Assembly (NCBI GenBank): GCA_019695345.1
Contig: JAIBAE010000008.1
Span: 1 to 64,000 of the forward strand
DNA: 64,000 nucleotides
Source of the DNA: Bacteroidota bacterium
GTDB lineage: Bacteria > Bacteroidota > Ignavibacteria > Kapaibacteriales > NICIL-2
Direction: 5' to 3'
Shown: one piece after another, positions 1-9,712 of the stretch
Layout: each line of letters begins with the position of its first letter
Numbering within the stretch: position 1 is the first letter of the stretch
Translations under genes and position numbers: made by a program
The notes under the pieces: generated by a model
Databases searched by the model: none
What the model saw: the letters and a program-made list of their open reading frames with translations, nothing else
Told to the model about the DNA's origin: nothing

Positions 1-370
1 TTGGCTTTTGGAATACCATACCTATTCTGCGGCGAACTGCTACGGCATCCATCGTCATCACGTTTTCGCCATCCAGCAAGATATCGCCTGTTACTTCGGC
101 ACCGGGTACTATATCGTGCATTCTGTTTAACGCACGTAATAGTGTGGATTTACCACAACCCGAAGGACCAATAATAGCAGTGGCACGCCCATCGTTAAAC
201 GTCATGGATATGTTACGAATTGCCTTGTTACCGCTAAACGATACACCAAGGTCTCGTACCGACAAACGCTCGATGTTGTTTGCCGTATCCGGATGGTTGT
301 GTTCCGGTTGTTGTGCCGACGTTTCAGGTTGTTCCGCCATAGGTGCTGTTACAGTTTCTACAGTGTCCAT
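1..370 (-). CDS. pstB: Phosphate ABC transporter ATP-binding protein PstB (partial, C-terminus off window)
   Basis: ATPase of the PstSCAB high-affinity phosphate importer; it sits on the cytoplasmic face and drives PstC/PstA. The first 123 codons are present. Walker A GPSGCGKST lies at about residues 68-76 and the Q-loop region VFQKP at 119-123, followed by the window edge. The spacing between Walker A and VRRRIGMVFQ is typical of PstB. The ATG at 370 gives an unusual N-terminal extension of about 30 residues (rich in Glu, Gln, Pro) before the first ABC strand; no in-frame ATG closer to the usual start is obvious except Met11. It lies 167 bp downstream of pstA on the same strand, so it is presumably co-transcribed. 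Identification is secure; the start is less so. Confidence 0.93.
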   Translation of the reverse strand, partial: MDTVETVTAPMAEQPETSAQQPEHNHPDTANNIERLSVRDLGVSFSGNKAIRNISMTFNDGRATAIIGPSGCGKSTLLRALNRMHDIVPGAEVTGDILLDGENVMTMDAVAVRRRIGMVFQKP

Positions 371-537
371 AAAATTATCTGTCTCTTGTTTGCAATATCG
401 TGAAGAATTTTGAAACTGTCTGTACATTATCGTATTCTTCTTTTGCCGCCCGGAAATTGCTATTTGGCCGGAGCGGACAGGGTTGCCGCGCTGAACATGT
501 GAACTACCGTGAGGGTACCCACAAACTTTCTGAATTC

Positions 538-1434
538 CTAATGCTGAATATTAAATTTTCCGCCACCTGTTACAGCACGCACTACCACACTTAGAATAAA
601 CACCAATACAATAAGTACTGCCGCGCCTGCCCATGCTTGTGCATGCCAATCGTCGTATGGTGCTTTTGCATACGTATATATTTGTAACGGCAGTGCCGCA
701 ATAGGTTCGTTAAATCCTTTGTGCATAAACTGATTGCCAAACGCAGTAAAGATTAGCGGTGCTGTTTCGCCAGCGGCACGGGCAATAGAAAGCATAACAC
801 CTGTTACAATTCCTTTGCCTGCTGTACTTAAAACAACACGTAATATCACTACCCATTTTGGCGCACCAAGTGCCAAGCCGGCTTCGCGGTAGGTTACCGG
901 AACAAGCTTTAAAAGTTCTTCGGTTGTTTTTGTGATAACGGGAATCATTAAAATGGCCAGTGCAATTGCGCCTGCGTATGCAGAAAAGTGTCCGGCAGGT
1001 TTTACTACAACGGTATAAGCAAAAATCCCAACAATAATAGATGGCAAACCACTCATAACTTCGGTTAAGAAGCGGATAATATTTGCTATGCGGTTAGAGC
1101 CGTACTCTGCAAGATATACGCCGGCTAATACACCAAACGGCACACCAATAAGCGATGACATTCCCACTAAAGCACATGTACCAATTAATGCGTTCTTCAT
1201 TCCGCCACCAAGTTCGCCAACGGGTTTGGGAAGTTCTGTAAAGAAGTTCCAGTTGATTGCGCTTAAACCTTCGCGTATGGTGTAAAACATAATTGCACCA
1301 AGCGGTATAAGTGCAAGTAACACGCAAACACCACACAAACCAAGCATAACATAGTTTGTAATCTTCCTACGCGAAATTGATGTTTTGGAAATGGTGATTT
1401 TTCTGTGTGTTGAGTGCTGTATGCTGTTGCTCAT
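538..1434 (-). CDS. pstA: Phosphate ABC transporter permease PstA
   Basis: Inner-membrane permease subunit of the phosphate importer, 298 aa, close to the usual PstA length. Several hydrophobic segments are visible, beginning with one at about residues 28-52. The EAA coupling motif (REAGLALGAPKWVVILRV) in the C-terminal half is the contact for PstB. Its ATG overlaps the pstC stop as ATGA (1431-1434), a classic translational-coupling arrangement, which supports both the start and the operon order pstC-pstA-pstB. Confidence 0.95.
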   Translation of the reverse strand: MSNSIQHSTHRKITISKTSISRRKITNYVMLGLCGVCVLLALIPLGAIMFYTIREGLSAINWNFFTELPKPVGELGGGMKNALIGTCALVGMSSLIGVPFGVLAGVYLAEYGSNRIANIIRFLTEVMSGLPSIIVGIFAYTVVVKPAGHFSAYAGAIALAILMIPVITKTTEELLKLVPVTYREAGLALGAPKWVVILRVVLSTAGKGIVTGVMLSIARAAGETAPLIFTAFGNQFMHKGFNEPIAALPLQIYTYAKAPYDDWHAQAWAGAAVLIVLVFILSVVVRAVTGGGKFNIQH

Positions 1435-2432
1435 AATCTTCCTCCGGCAAAACGTTTACGGGTAACACTCCATACTAACAAGCGTGCAAGCATATTTACA
1501 ATAAAGGTAGTTATTAACAACACCAATCCAATTTCTATAAGTGCGCTGTTGTGCATTGCGCTGGTTGCTTCGTTTAGCTCGTTGGCAATTACCGAAGCCA
1601 TGCTATATGATGATTGCAAAACACTTGCGTTAATGTGGGGATCGTTACCAATTACCATTGTAACAGCCATTGTTTCGCCAAGTGCGCGACCTAATCCTAA
1701 AATTACCGCACCAAGAATTCCCCAGCGAGCGTTGGAAACTACAATCTTAATTGCTTCCCACTTGGTAGAGCCAAGTGCCAACGCTGCTTCGCGTTGAGAC
1801 ATCGGGATAGCCAACATAACATCGCGAGAGATAGAGGTAATGATAGGTAAAATCATAATGGCCAGAATAACAGCCGAAGATAAAATACTTGGTCCGTAGA
1901 AAAATGGAACGGTATCACCGTATGCATCGCCGTAATGGTTTTGCAAATACCCGCCAATAATATTGGAAAGCATAGGCACCATAACAATAATGCCCCACAA
2001 TCCGTACACAATACTTGGGATAGCAGCTAATGTTTCTACTAAAAACGAAAGAACTGTACGTAAGCGCGTACCGGCAATTTCTACTAAAAATACAGCTATA
2101 CCCAAACTAAGCGGCAGAGCTAACAGTAATCCCAGCACCGAGGACATAATAGTTCCGTAAATAAACGGGGCAGCACCAAACTGCTCGTTTACGGGGTCCC
2201 AAACCGAGGAAGTAATAAACCCTAACCCAAATTTAGAAATGGTTAGGTTAGAATTGACAATCAATTGCAGAATCAAACCGGCAATCACAGCCATAATCAG
2301 TATGCCGGAAAAAGCACACACGATATAAAAAATACGGTCGCCAATTCTGCTCTTAGCCGAGCCGATAAGCGAGCGTATTACAGTTGTTCGTTCGTTCTGC
2401 GATGTCCCAGAAATCGCTTGTGGAGTGTCCAT
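1431..2432 (-). CDS. pstC: Phosphate ABC transporter permease PstC
   Basis: Partner permease of PstA, 333 aa from the ATG at 2432. A GTG at 2480 would add 16 residues, but the ATG (MDTPQAIS) is the more natural start. The hydrophobic N-terminal segment, the six-helix permease core and the EAA loop (REAALALGSTKWEAIKIV) are present. It is the first gene of the pst operon. No pstS phosphate-binding protein or phoU is adjacent in this window, so these must be encoded elsewhere or beyond the left edge. Confidence 0.94.
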   Translation of the reverse strand: MDTPQAISGTSQNERTTVIRSLIGSAKSRIGDRIFYIVCAFSGILIMAVIAGLILQLIVNSNLTISKFGLGFITSSVWDPVNEQFGAAPFIYGTIMSSVLGLLLALPLSLGIAVFLVEIAGTRLRTVLSFLVETLAAIPSIVYGLWGIIVMVPMLSNIIGGYLQNHYGDAYGDTVPFFYGPSILSSAVILAIMILPIITSISRDVMLAIPMSQREAALALGSTKWEAIKIVVSNARWGILGAVILGLGRALGETMAVTMVIGNDPHINASVLQSSYSMASVIANELNEATSAMHNSALIEIGLVLLITTFIVNMLARLLVWSVTRKRFAGGRL

Positions 2433-2530
2433 AACGCCACAAAGATACGGAAAGAATCCAACGTACTGAATCAATCTCACCGAATGTTACGATTTAATGA
2501 TGTGACTGTTTGTTACATAGATTTAAGGTG

Positions 2531-2600
2531 GTTCCCGCCTCTGCCGCAGCGCGCCTTCTGCGCCGTCACACGGGCGGGGCAAAGCAGGTGTGCGGCGCGG
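2531..2600 (+). repeat. Family B intergenic repeat, copy 1
   Basis: It carries CCGCCTCTGCCG-like and GCGCCGTCACACGGGCGG boxes, the second subtype of the family B hairpin. It fills most of the 125-bp gap upstream of pstC. Confidence 0.6.
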
Positions 2601-2605
2601 TATGT

Positions 2606-5107
2606 TTATAGTTTAATAATTGGAATTAATCTTGATTTTTTAGATATATAAACCCTGATTATATATATTCCTTTGGGTATTTCTTCACAATTCCAACGTA
2701 ATATTCCTGAGAATGGCTGAGTTTGCTCGAAACTAATTTTCGGTTCAGTTACTGTGTTGCCTAATACATCATATATCTGAAACTTAATATCTTTAATGGA
2801 AAATCCGTTTTCCCAATAAATTTGTGTTGAGATTTGATTTGTGGTTGGAATAGGATATGGCGGGGAGTTCCACAAATACTCAGTTTCTTCTATTTGATTT
2901 TCTACTGAAGTTGGAAATTGTATTTTTTTCAATCTTGCTAAGTTTACAGAACTATTTAGATAGTTCTTGCTTGTAATTGTTGTAAGCATAATACCGATTG
3001 TATCATTAACTGATATTGTGCCAACAATAACATCCGTGTTTTCTTCATTAGGAACATTTTGAGATGGTATCCATTGTTCAAACAGTTGTGATGATAGTAT
3101 GGAATCCCACTCAACTTCTTTATTATAAATTTTACTGGTTGTATAAAGTGTTTGATATAACGAAGTAACATAAAGTGTGGAATCTATTGAAAACATTCCT
3201 CCTTTGTTTGTATTGTAACGGGTTGAATTTTGAATGGTATCAAAAGTATTGGTTGTGATATTAAACCGCAACAATGATTGAGAACCAAGTAAATACACAA
3301 TATTCTCATTACTAATGCAGCTGTTTGAATTTACAGAATTTACGATATAGTATTTGTTACCTAACTTTAAGGTGAGACGAGGAACAGGAACAGTTGTAGG
3401 GATACTATCCCAAGTTAATCCTTTGTCTTTAGAGCGCAACATAAAACACGAGAATTGATATGCATCCAGTCCAGATAAACTATCTGATACTGTTGGACCG
3501 GATGTATTCATACATAATGCGTATAAATCACCATTTTTTATTTTTGTTAAATGTAACACGGTATTAGCTTTAACGATACTTGAGTCTATAAATCGAAAAG
3601 AACTATCAAACCTTAATATGTAGTTATAAGGTAGTAGCTTGTCACCTGAAGTAGTTCTGTTTCTTTTAACGCCTGCAATTACATACTCACCACCTATATC
3701 CATTGCTTGTTTGTATTGCCAGGAAAAAATTGGCAAAGAAAGGATAGTTGTATCCAACGTGTGATATAATTCCATGTTGTAGTTGGGTGTAAATGTTTCA
3801 CCAAAATCATGTGTTACAAGCACATTGCTATCTTGGGAATTAAGCGTAGTATATATTATAAAACCATTACCTTTTGTATCAAAATGAGTAGCACTATATT
3901 GATGATTAACTGTCTGTGGGTAACCATTATATTTTTGAGGTAACCAAGTCACGCCACCATTTGTTGTGTGATATATGGATCTTGCATTGTCGCCCAAAAC
4001 ATAGATAATATTTCCATTCGGGCAATGTACATATTCCAATGTTGTAGAATTATACAAAAAGTAAGAGATGGTATTCCACTTTTTGCCACCATTTGTTGAA
4101 CGAGTAATTAGTTTATTAGTACCTACGGCAACCAGTATTGTATCGTGTAATTTAATTAAACCGGTAAATTCCTGTGCCCTTTTGAAATTTTGAGTTTTGT
4201 ATGATATTGTTCTATCAGGAATAGTATCGTCAATAGTGAGGTGTTCCTGTTTGGTGAAAGATATTCTTTGGCAATCTGTTGAAAATCCATTGAGATATTT
4301 TACTCTTAACTCTCGTGCTCCAACTATATACATCGTACTGTCATCAAAAGTATATGCGCTATGATCTCCGGTTCCAGACATTGATGTGAATGCTTTCCAA
4401 GTGTTCCCGTTATCAGCCGTGTATCCGTATTGATATGGTACACTTTCACCTGCTTGATTTTGATAAATTATTAGAAAAACTTCATTGTTGCTCTTCCGCA
4501 TTCTTGTTAGGTGTGTACAATTAAAGCAAGAAGGATTTACCATATTTATCACATCAGTTTTTGTTAGCATTCCTGTTGACAGGGAATATCTAAGAACATA
4601 ACGTTTATCAGCCAAACAATAAATCATTCCTTTGTGCACCACCATTTCAGTATATGTGACTGAGCCATCTAAATTGATTACGGATTTGTTCAGTATTTTA
4701 CCCGATAAATCTGCTTTAAGAATTTCTTTATCGGTTAGTATGTATATTGAATCATTGTAAATATCTGCATCAATTGAATTAGAGAGTGGAATAAATTTCC
4801 AATCATTTGCATTGTTGTGTGATATGAATAACGCATGGTTACTGATTCCATAGTACGTACCATTCAATGATATTATTTTCTTAATATTATGTTTATCACC
4901 TATTGTTTTCTGTGACCAAGTAGAACCGTCATCTGTTGTGTATGTTATTATACCATAGTTCCCATAACATAGAACCGACACTCCATTTGTTACTATACCT
5001 GCATAATCAGTATTTAATCTCTCAATTGTAAACGGAACCTTTTGTGCATTAACGTTAATGATTCCTAAAACAACTATAATAAAACTATAAATTAGTAACT
5101 TCACCAT
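2606..5107 (-). CDS. Secreted Asp-box/sialidase-like beta-propeller protein with T9SS sorting domain
   Basis: 833 aa. The N-terminus is a clear Sec signal peptide ending near NVNAQ (residues 17-22). The body contains many Asp-box-like motifs of the form S/T-x-D/N-x-G-x-T-W (for example DDGSTW, DNGNTW, NGGKKW, NGGVTW, KDKGLTW), spaced as in BNR/sialidase-fold or photosynthesis-stability-factor-like propellers. About the last 85 residues form a Por-type C-terminal domain (ISTQIYWENG...IKDIKFQIYDVLG...IPKGIYIIRVY), the signal for type IX secretion. It is therefore probably exported and surface-attached or released. Catalytic sialidase residues were not identified, so the Asp boxes may be purely structural. 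It is AT-rich compared with its neighbours. No specific substrate can be inferred. Confidence 0.8.
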   Translation of the reverse strand: MVKLLIYSFIIVVLGIINVNAQKVPFTIERLNTDYAGIVTNGVSVLCYGNYGIITYTTDDGSTWSQKTIGDKHNIKKIISLNGTYYGISNHALFISHNNANDWKFIPLSNSIDADIYNDSIYILTDKEILKADLSGKILNKSVINLDGSVTYTEMVVHKGMIYCLADKRYVLRYSLSTGMLTKTDVINMVNPSCFNCTHLTRMRKSNNEVFLIIYQNQAGESVPYQYGYTADNGNTWKAFTSMSGTGDHSAYTFDDSTMYIVGARELRVKYLNGFSTDCQRISFTKQEHLTIDDTIPDRTISYKTQNFKRAQEFTGLIKLHDTILVAVGTNKLITRSTNGGKKWNTISYFLYNSTTLEYVHCPNGNIIYVLGDNARSIYHTTNGGVTWLPQKYNGYPQTVNHQYSATHFDTKGNGFIIYTTLNSQDSNVLVTHDFGETFTPNYNMELYHTLDTTILSLPIFSWQYKQAMDIGGEYVIAGVKRNRTTSGDKLLPYNYILRFDSSFRFIDSSIVKANTVLHLTKIKNGDLYALCMNTSGPTVSDSLSGLDAYQFSCFMLRSKDKGLTWDSIPTTVPVPRLTLKLGNKYYIVNSVNSNSCISNENIVYLLGSQSLLRFNITTNTFDTIQNSTRYNTNKGGMFSIDSTLYVTSLYQTLYTTSKIYNKEVEWDSILSSQLFEQWIPSQNVPNEENTDVIVGTISVNDTIGIMLTTITSKNYLNSSVNLARLKKIQFPTSVENQIEETEYLWNSPPYPIPTTNQISTQIYWENGFSIKDIKFQIYDVLGNTVTEPKISFEQTQPFSGILRWNCEEIPKGIYIIRVYISKKSRLIPIIKL

Positions 5108-5225
5108 AGGTATATCTCTTACACTTTAGAAAAACTAAAATTTAATATAAAGGGTATTCATAATATTCATATTTACAAATACCCTTTAAATTCAAAAAAA
5201 TTATAAAAAACTAACCAAAGTAAGA

Positions 5226-5870
5226 TTAAAAAGTACACTCTTCTTCTTGATAGCAATCTTGCCAAGGCTCGTTATTCACATTGTAGTGCATCGTTGCGGG
5301 GTCAAAAAATTGTGGCCAAGGTATTTTAGCAGTATTTGGACATGCTGTTCCTCTTGCTGTCTTTATTATTTGCCATGGTTGGCACTTAATTACTTGTCCT
5401 GTTGCTTGATCATAACATACTTTGTACCAGGTGCCACAAAATCGCTCACCGCAAGGAACTCTCCAAGAGTAAAAATGCCACTCTCCATTAATAAAATTCA
5501 TATTGTAATACCATTGCCAACAACTTGGCATCTCAATAAGTAGCGACATTTGTAAAGAACAATCTCCACCGCATGGTTGCACTGTACATAAGTTCTTATA
5601 ATCTGCTATTAAAGCGAGTCTAACATCCTCTAGGTCTACGGGTGGACAACCATTTTGATCAATATTTAATACCGTAACAGTTGCCGGATTAGCTCCGGTT
5701 GGGCTGCAGGTATAGCATATTGAGACATTATATGTACAACCATTAATTACCAGAGGTCGAACTGCATAATTCCAGCCTGGAGGGCATTGTGCATATACAT
5801 TCTGATAAAATTGAAAACACGTAAAAATTAATACGAATGCTATAGATAGATTAAAAAAATTCTGTCTCAT
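5226..5870 (-). CDS. Cysteine-rich secreted protein of unknown function
   Basis: I do not recognise the family. The ATG at 5870 is preferred over the longer frame from 6005, because it is preceded by AGAAGG and starts directly into a signal peptide (MRQNFFNLSIAFVLIF, cleavage near VYAQ). The mature part of about 190 residues has roughly 18 cysteines, several in CxC or CxxC-like arrangements, and is rich in Trp and Tyr. This suggests a disulfide-stabilised extracytoplasmic domain. No catalytic motif is visible. It sits 118 bp upstream of the T9SS-sorted Asp-box gene on the same strand, so the two may be co-expressed surface or secreted proteins. Confidence 0.7.
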   Translation of the reverse strand: MRQNFFNLSIAFVLIFTCFQFYQNVYAQCPPGWNYAVRPLVINGCTYNVSICYTCSPTGANPATVTVLNIDQNGCPPVDLEDVRLALIADYKNLCTVQPCGGDCSLQMSLLIEMPSCWQWYYNMNFINGEWHFYSWRVPCGERFCGTWYKVCYDQATGQVIKCQPWQIIKTARGTACPNTAKIPWPQFFDPATMHYNVNNEPWQDCYQEEECTF

Positions 5871-6118
5871 CGAATTACCTTCTGATAGTTTGTTAAATTT
5901 GGTAGGAATACTATTTATAAGCGGCTTATCTCTACCATCATCACATGACCCACTCATGCGGGAGCGAGAAAAAAAACTTGTATTTTTACCATAACCCTCC
6001 GTCATTGTTCAACATACAGTTCATAAGGTGTACCGCGTTGGTGCTTAGTGGTGCGTAATGCGGTACGCCTGCTGTGTGTTAGCCACATGTGCAAAATACT
6101 TTGCATAGTTTCAATTGC

Positions 6119-6160
6119 TACAGGTATTTTACAAGTATATTACAGGTATTTTACAGGTAC
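6119..6160. promoter_or_regulatory. Array of 11-bp direct repeats (TACAGGTATTT), operator-like
   Basis: Four adjacent units (TACAGGTATTT, TACAAGTATAT, TACAGGTATTT, TACAGGTAC) start at 6119, 6130, 6141 and 6152. The 11-bp period is close to one helical turn, so the units face one side of the DNA. The array lies just downstream of the LuxR-type regulator and about 250 bp upstream of the secreted Cys-rich gene. A regulator-binding array is an inference. Confidence 0.5.
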
Positions 6161-6167
6161 ACTGATT

Positions 6168-6440
6168 CTATTCGGTGTTAATAGCTACAAGATATTTATA
6201 CAAATGCTCTTTTCCAGTGATACCAAGTTTGCGTTTAATATTTCTGCAATGTGTTTCTGCCGTACTTTGTGCTATATTTAAGAATTCAGCCGTTTCTTTT
6301 AAGGTAGAGTACATACGCAGTACTGCACAAAATCTACATTCGCATTTGGTTAACGTGGGTATTTTGATTGTATAGACGTGTTCGAATTGAAGAATTTCTT
6401 TGGAATGAATCTGTATATTTTGTTGCAAGTTCAGGTGCAT
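6168..6440 (-). CDS. Small LuxR/GerE-type helix-turn-helix regulator
   Basis: 90 aa, essentially a lone DNA-binding domain. Residues about 30-86 read as a GerE four-helix HTH: LTKCECRFCAVLRMYSTLKE, followed by AEFLNIAQSTAETHCRNIKR and KLGITGKEHLYKYL. No receiver or autoinducer domain precedes it, only about 28 residues. It may therefore be a constitutive or partner-regulated transcription factor like other orphan GerE proteins. It lies upstream of, and in the same direction as, the two secreted-protein genes, and an 11-bp direct-repeat array lies just beyond its stop codon. Function as their regulator is inferred. Confidence 0.75.
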   Translation of the reverse strand: MHLNLQQNIQIHSKEILQFEHVYTIKIPTLTKCECRFCAVLRMYSTLKETAEFLNIAQSTAETHCRNIKRKLGITGKEHLYKYLVAINTE

Positions 6441-6510
6441 GGGGATATACCTTTATAGTAATAAAGTTAGATGAAGTACATTTCTACATTCGGTTATTGG
6501 CAAATTTAGA

Positions 6511-6548
6511 GCGTGATGCGTGATGCGTGATGCGTGATGCGTGATGCG
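6511..6548. repeat. Heptanucleotide tandem repeat (GCGTGAT)x5.4
   Basis: Five perfect copies of GCGTGAT plus GCG, about 70 bp upstream of the LuxR-type gene start on the minus strand. Length changes by slippage would alter promoter spacing. The rest of the 6441-6749 interval shows no convincing gene. Confidence 0.9.
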
Positions 6549-6749
6549 CAAGCATATTTATGCTTACATTACTACATACTATGAGATTGGGCCTATTCAA
6601 AATACTAAGTCCTTTTATGGGAACAGTAATAATATCAAGTACTATTATGCAAGTGCTACCGTAGTTTACAAAAATCGCTTCGGGGTAAACGATTTTAGTC
6701 CGTGTGCAATATACAACCAATTCCAACAACAAATATCATAACATATAGC

Positions 6750-6797
6750 AACCCTTCTGCGCCGTCACACGGGCGGAGCCAACCGTACTACGCCGCA
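6750..6797 (+). repeat. Family B intergenic repeat, copy 2
   Basis: It contains GCGCCGTCACACGGGCGGAGCC-type sequence followed by CCAACCGT. It forms an inverted B(+)/A(-) pair with the family A copy at 6835-6897. Confidence 0.7.
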
Positions 6798-6834
6798 CAA
6801 GTATATTCACGGTAAAGGCAATGCGATATACAAG

Positions 6835-6897
6835 GTTCTGCTCCGCAACATGTTGGATGTTTGTTGCCGAACGTTTGGCGCGGTCGGGCGATAGCAA
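6835..6897 (-). repeat. Family A structured repeat, copy A1
   Basis: The minus strand reads GCTATCGCCCGACCGCGCC ... TGCGGAGCAGAAC. The stem CCGC/GCGG is kept, with a G-T wobble at the fifth pair. It lies upstream of leuS. Confidence 0.75.
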
Positions 6898-7003
6898 AGC
6901 AACCTGGCTAAAACTTTCCCAACTGCCAACGCAAGCCCCACGCGGCAAATTCGTACATTTGCATACGGATTAATTGTTTCACCAACTTGAAGTAGAACGC
7001 GGC

Positions 7004-9550
7004 ATGTCGTCTTATCCTTTTCACGAGATAGAAAAAAAATGGCAACAGTATTGGGATGAACACCACACCTTTGCCACACCCGATGATTTTTCCAAACCTA
7101 AATACTATGTGTTGGATATGTTTCCGTATCCAAGTGGTGCAGGATTACATATTGGTCACCCCGAGGGTTACACTGCAACCGATATTATTGCACGCTACAA
7201 ACGTATGAAAGGGTTTAACGTGTTACACCCAATGGGGTGGGATGCGTTTGGCTTGCCAACAGAGCGGTATTCTATGACAACAGGAATTCACCCGGCAACA
7301 GCCACAGCCGCTAACGTGATGAATTTTACACGCCAGCTAAAAATGTTAGGGTTTGGGTATGATTGGTCGCGTCAGGTAAACACAACCTATCCGCAGTACT
7401 ACAAGTGGACTCAGTGGATGTTTTTATTGTTGTATAATTCATGGTACGACGAAAAAGAGCAACGCGCCCGCTATATTGACGAACTGTCTATTCCGGCAGA
7501 TGTATCCGACGTAGAGGCGTATAAAGATGAGCACCGTTTAGCGTTTATAGCAATGATTCCTGTTAACTGGTGCGAGGAATTAGGAACTGTGTTGGCTAAC
7601 GAAGAAGTAGATGAATGGAAAGAAAAAGGATATAGCGTAGAACGCCGCCCTATGCGCCAATGGATGTTACGCATTACCAAATACGCCCAACGTTTATTAG
7701 ATGATTTAGAGTTAGTGGATTGGGTTGCAAGTACAAAAGAAATGCAAAAGAACTGGATTGGTAAAAGCGAAGGTGCGGAAGTTCAGTTTCCGATTTTGGG
7801 TACAGAAGATACTGTTCGTGTGTTTACCACACGTCCGGACACCATTTTTGGAGCTACCTATTTAGTATTGGCTCCGGAGCATCCATTTGTAAAGGATATT
7901 GTTACGGCAGAGTTTGCCGATGCTGTTAAAGAATACCAGGACAAAGCCGCAGTAAAAAGTGATTTGGAACGTACTGAATTAGCAAAAGAAAAAACAGGCG
8001 TGTTTACCGGAGGGTTTGCGTTAAACCCGGCAACGGGTGAACCTATCCCCGTGTGGATTGCAGATTATGTGTTGGCACATTACGGCACAGGTGCAATTAT
8101 GGCTGTACCTGCACACGATGAGCGCGACCATGAATTTGCACGACAGTTTAACTTACCGATTACCGAAGTAATTGAATCGCCACATGATGTCTATGAACAA
8201 GCATTTACCGGCAAGGATTCTCCTTGCGTGAACTCAAGCAATGCCGAGGTTTCGATTGATGGATTAGCATATAACGAAGCATTTAAAACAATCGTAGGTT
8301 GGTTAAAAGAAAAAGGAATAGGGCATAGAACCATAAACTATAAACTGCGCGACTGGCTGTTTGCACGCCAACGTTATTGGGGCGAGCCAATTCCTATTAT
8401 GTTTTTTGAAGACGGAACAAAACGTGCGTTGGATATTGATGAATTACCATTAGAGTTACCCGAAGTAGAAGACTTTAAACCGGCAGGCACCGGCGAAAGT
8501 GCTTTGGCAACTGTTGAAGCATGGGTAAACTTTATAGATAAAAAAACAGGTAAACGTGCACGCATGGAAACCAATACTATGCCGCAATGGGCTGGCAGTT
8601 GTTGGTATTATCTGCGGTTTTTAGACCCACATAACGATGCTGCCTTTTGCGACCCCGCTAAAGAAAAATACTGGATGGGAACAAACGCAGATAGCGGTGG
8701 TGTAGATTTGTATGTGGGCGGTACGGAACATGCGGTTCTGCACTTGTTATATGCACGCTTCTGGCATAAAGTACTATTTGATTATGGCTATGTATCAACA
8801 AAAGAGCCATTTACAAAGTTGTTCCACCAAGGAATGATACTTGGTGAAGACGGAAGAAAGATGTCGAAGTCATTAGGGAACGTTATTAACCCCGATGACG
8901 TAGTACAAGATTATGGTGCAGATGCATTGCGGTTGTATGAAATGTTTTTAGGACCGCTGGAGGCAACAAAACCTTGGTCTGGCAAAGGTATTGAAGGCGT
9001 TAGCCGTTTCCTTAACCGTGCATGGCGTTTGGTTATGACGGAACACAAAACTTTATCGCCCGATGTAGTGGATATTCCGTTAACGCCCGAGCAAAACAGA
9101 ACATTACATCAAACCATTAAAAAAGTAGGCGAGGATATTGAGACGATGAGTTTCAATACGTCGGTTGCGCAGATGATGATGTTTGTAAACGAGTTCACCG
9201 CAGCAGAGAAAAAACCACGCGAAGCAATGGAAAAATTCGTGTTGTGTCTGGCTCCGTTTGCGCCACACATTGCAGAAGAGTTATGGCAAGTGTTGGGGCA
9301 TACAACATCCGTTGCATTAGCAAGTTTCCCTGAGTACGATGAAAACGCGCTTGTACAAAACGAGGTAGAGATTATTCTGCAAGTGAATAGCAAGATTAGA
9401 GCAAAAGCAATGGTAGGCGTAACAGCATCCGAGGGCGAGATGGAAGCTATTGCTTTGGCAAATCCCGAAATACAAAAACATATTGATGGAAAATCCATCA
9501 AGAAGAAAATAATTGTTCAAGGGAAGTTAGTGAACTTTATTGTTGGGTAA
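7004..9550 (+). CDS. leuS: Leucyl-tRNA synthetase
   Basis: Class I aminoacyl-tRNA synthetase charging tRNA-Leu, 848 aa from the ATG at 7004 ([17 protein letters not shown], the usual LeuRS opening). An upstream TTG at 6974 would add ten residues and is not favoured. HIGH is at residues 49-52 inside [22 protein letters not shown] is at 619-623 inside [11 protein letters not shown]. The CP1 editing domain (including [12 protein letters not shown] and [16 protein letters not shown]) lies between them. The C-terminal anticodon-binding and extension domains are complete. It is a single-copy housekeeping gene, transcribed alone. Confidence 0.97.
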   Translation: MSSYPFHEIEKKWQQYWDEHHTFATPDDFSKPKYYVLDMFPYPSGAGLHIGHPEGYTATDIIARYKRMKGFNVLHPMGWDAFGLPTERYSMTTGIHPATATAANVMNFTRQLKMLGFGYDWSRQVNTTYPQYYKWTQWMFLLLYNSWYDEKEQRARYIDELSIPADVSDVEAYKDEHRLAFIAMIPVNWCEELGTVLANEEVDEWKEKGYSVERRPMRQWMLRITKYAQRLLDDLELVDWVASTKEMQKNWIGKSEGAEVQFPILGTEDTVRVFTTRPDTIFGATYLVLAPEHPFVKDIVTAEFADAVKEYQDKAAVKSDLERTELAKEKTGVFTGGFALNPATGEPIPVWIADYVLAHYGTGAIMAVPAHDERDHEFARQFNLPITEVIESPHDVYEQAFTGKDSPCVNSSNAEVSIDGLAYNEAFKTIVGWLKEKGIGHRTINYKLRDWLFARQRYWGEPIPIMFFEDGTKRALDIDELPLELPEVEDFKPAGTGESALATVEAWVNFIDKKTGKRARMETNTMPQWAGSCWYYLRFLDPHNDAAFCDPAKEKYWMGTNADSGGVDLYVGGTEHAVLHLLYARFWHKVLFDYGYVSTKEPFTKLFHQGMILGEDGRKMSKSLGNVINPDDVVQDYGADALRLYEMFLGPLEATKPWSGKGIEGVSRFLNRAWRLVMTEHKTLSPDVVDIPLTPEQNRTLHQTIKKVGEDIETMSFNTSVAQMMMFVNEFTAAEKKPREAMEKFVLCLAPFAPHIAEELWQVLGHTTSVALASFPEYDENALVQNEVEIILQVNSKIRAKAMVGVTASEGEMEAIALANPEIQKHIDGKSIKKKIIVQGKLVNFIVG

Positions 9551-9595
9551 GATTATTTACCGTTGCAACACATTATTTCTTTCAACAAGATTATT

Positions 9596-9700
9596 TCACG
9601 CAAGGTTCGCTAAGGGCTAAGACATCGGGCGCAAGGATATATACATGCACTTTGCGAACGTATTGACTTACTCGTTGCGACCTTTGCGAGAACTTACTCA
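9596..9700. repeat. CGCAAAG-rich repeat patch
   Basis: It contains ACGCAAGGTTCGCTAAGG, CTTTGCGAACG and TGCGACCTTTGCGAGA, partly inverted copies of a CGCAAAGNNCGCAAAG motif. Similar motifs occur at 17755-17840 and 63290-63370. In my recollection, such patches often accompany GxxExxY genes in FCB genomes. Confidence 0.6.
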
Positions 9701-9712
9701 TACTAACTTGCT

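Noticed and set aside
1088-1285. Small plus-strand frames inside pstA/pstC
   Set aside because: Shadows of well-supported permease genes on the opposite strand.
6541-6741. 66-aa plus-strand frame upstream of leuS
   Set aside because: Tyr/Asn-rich sequence starting within the heptamer tandem repeat, with no family resemblance.
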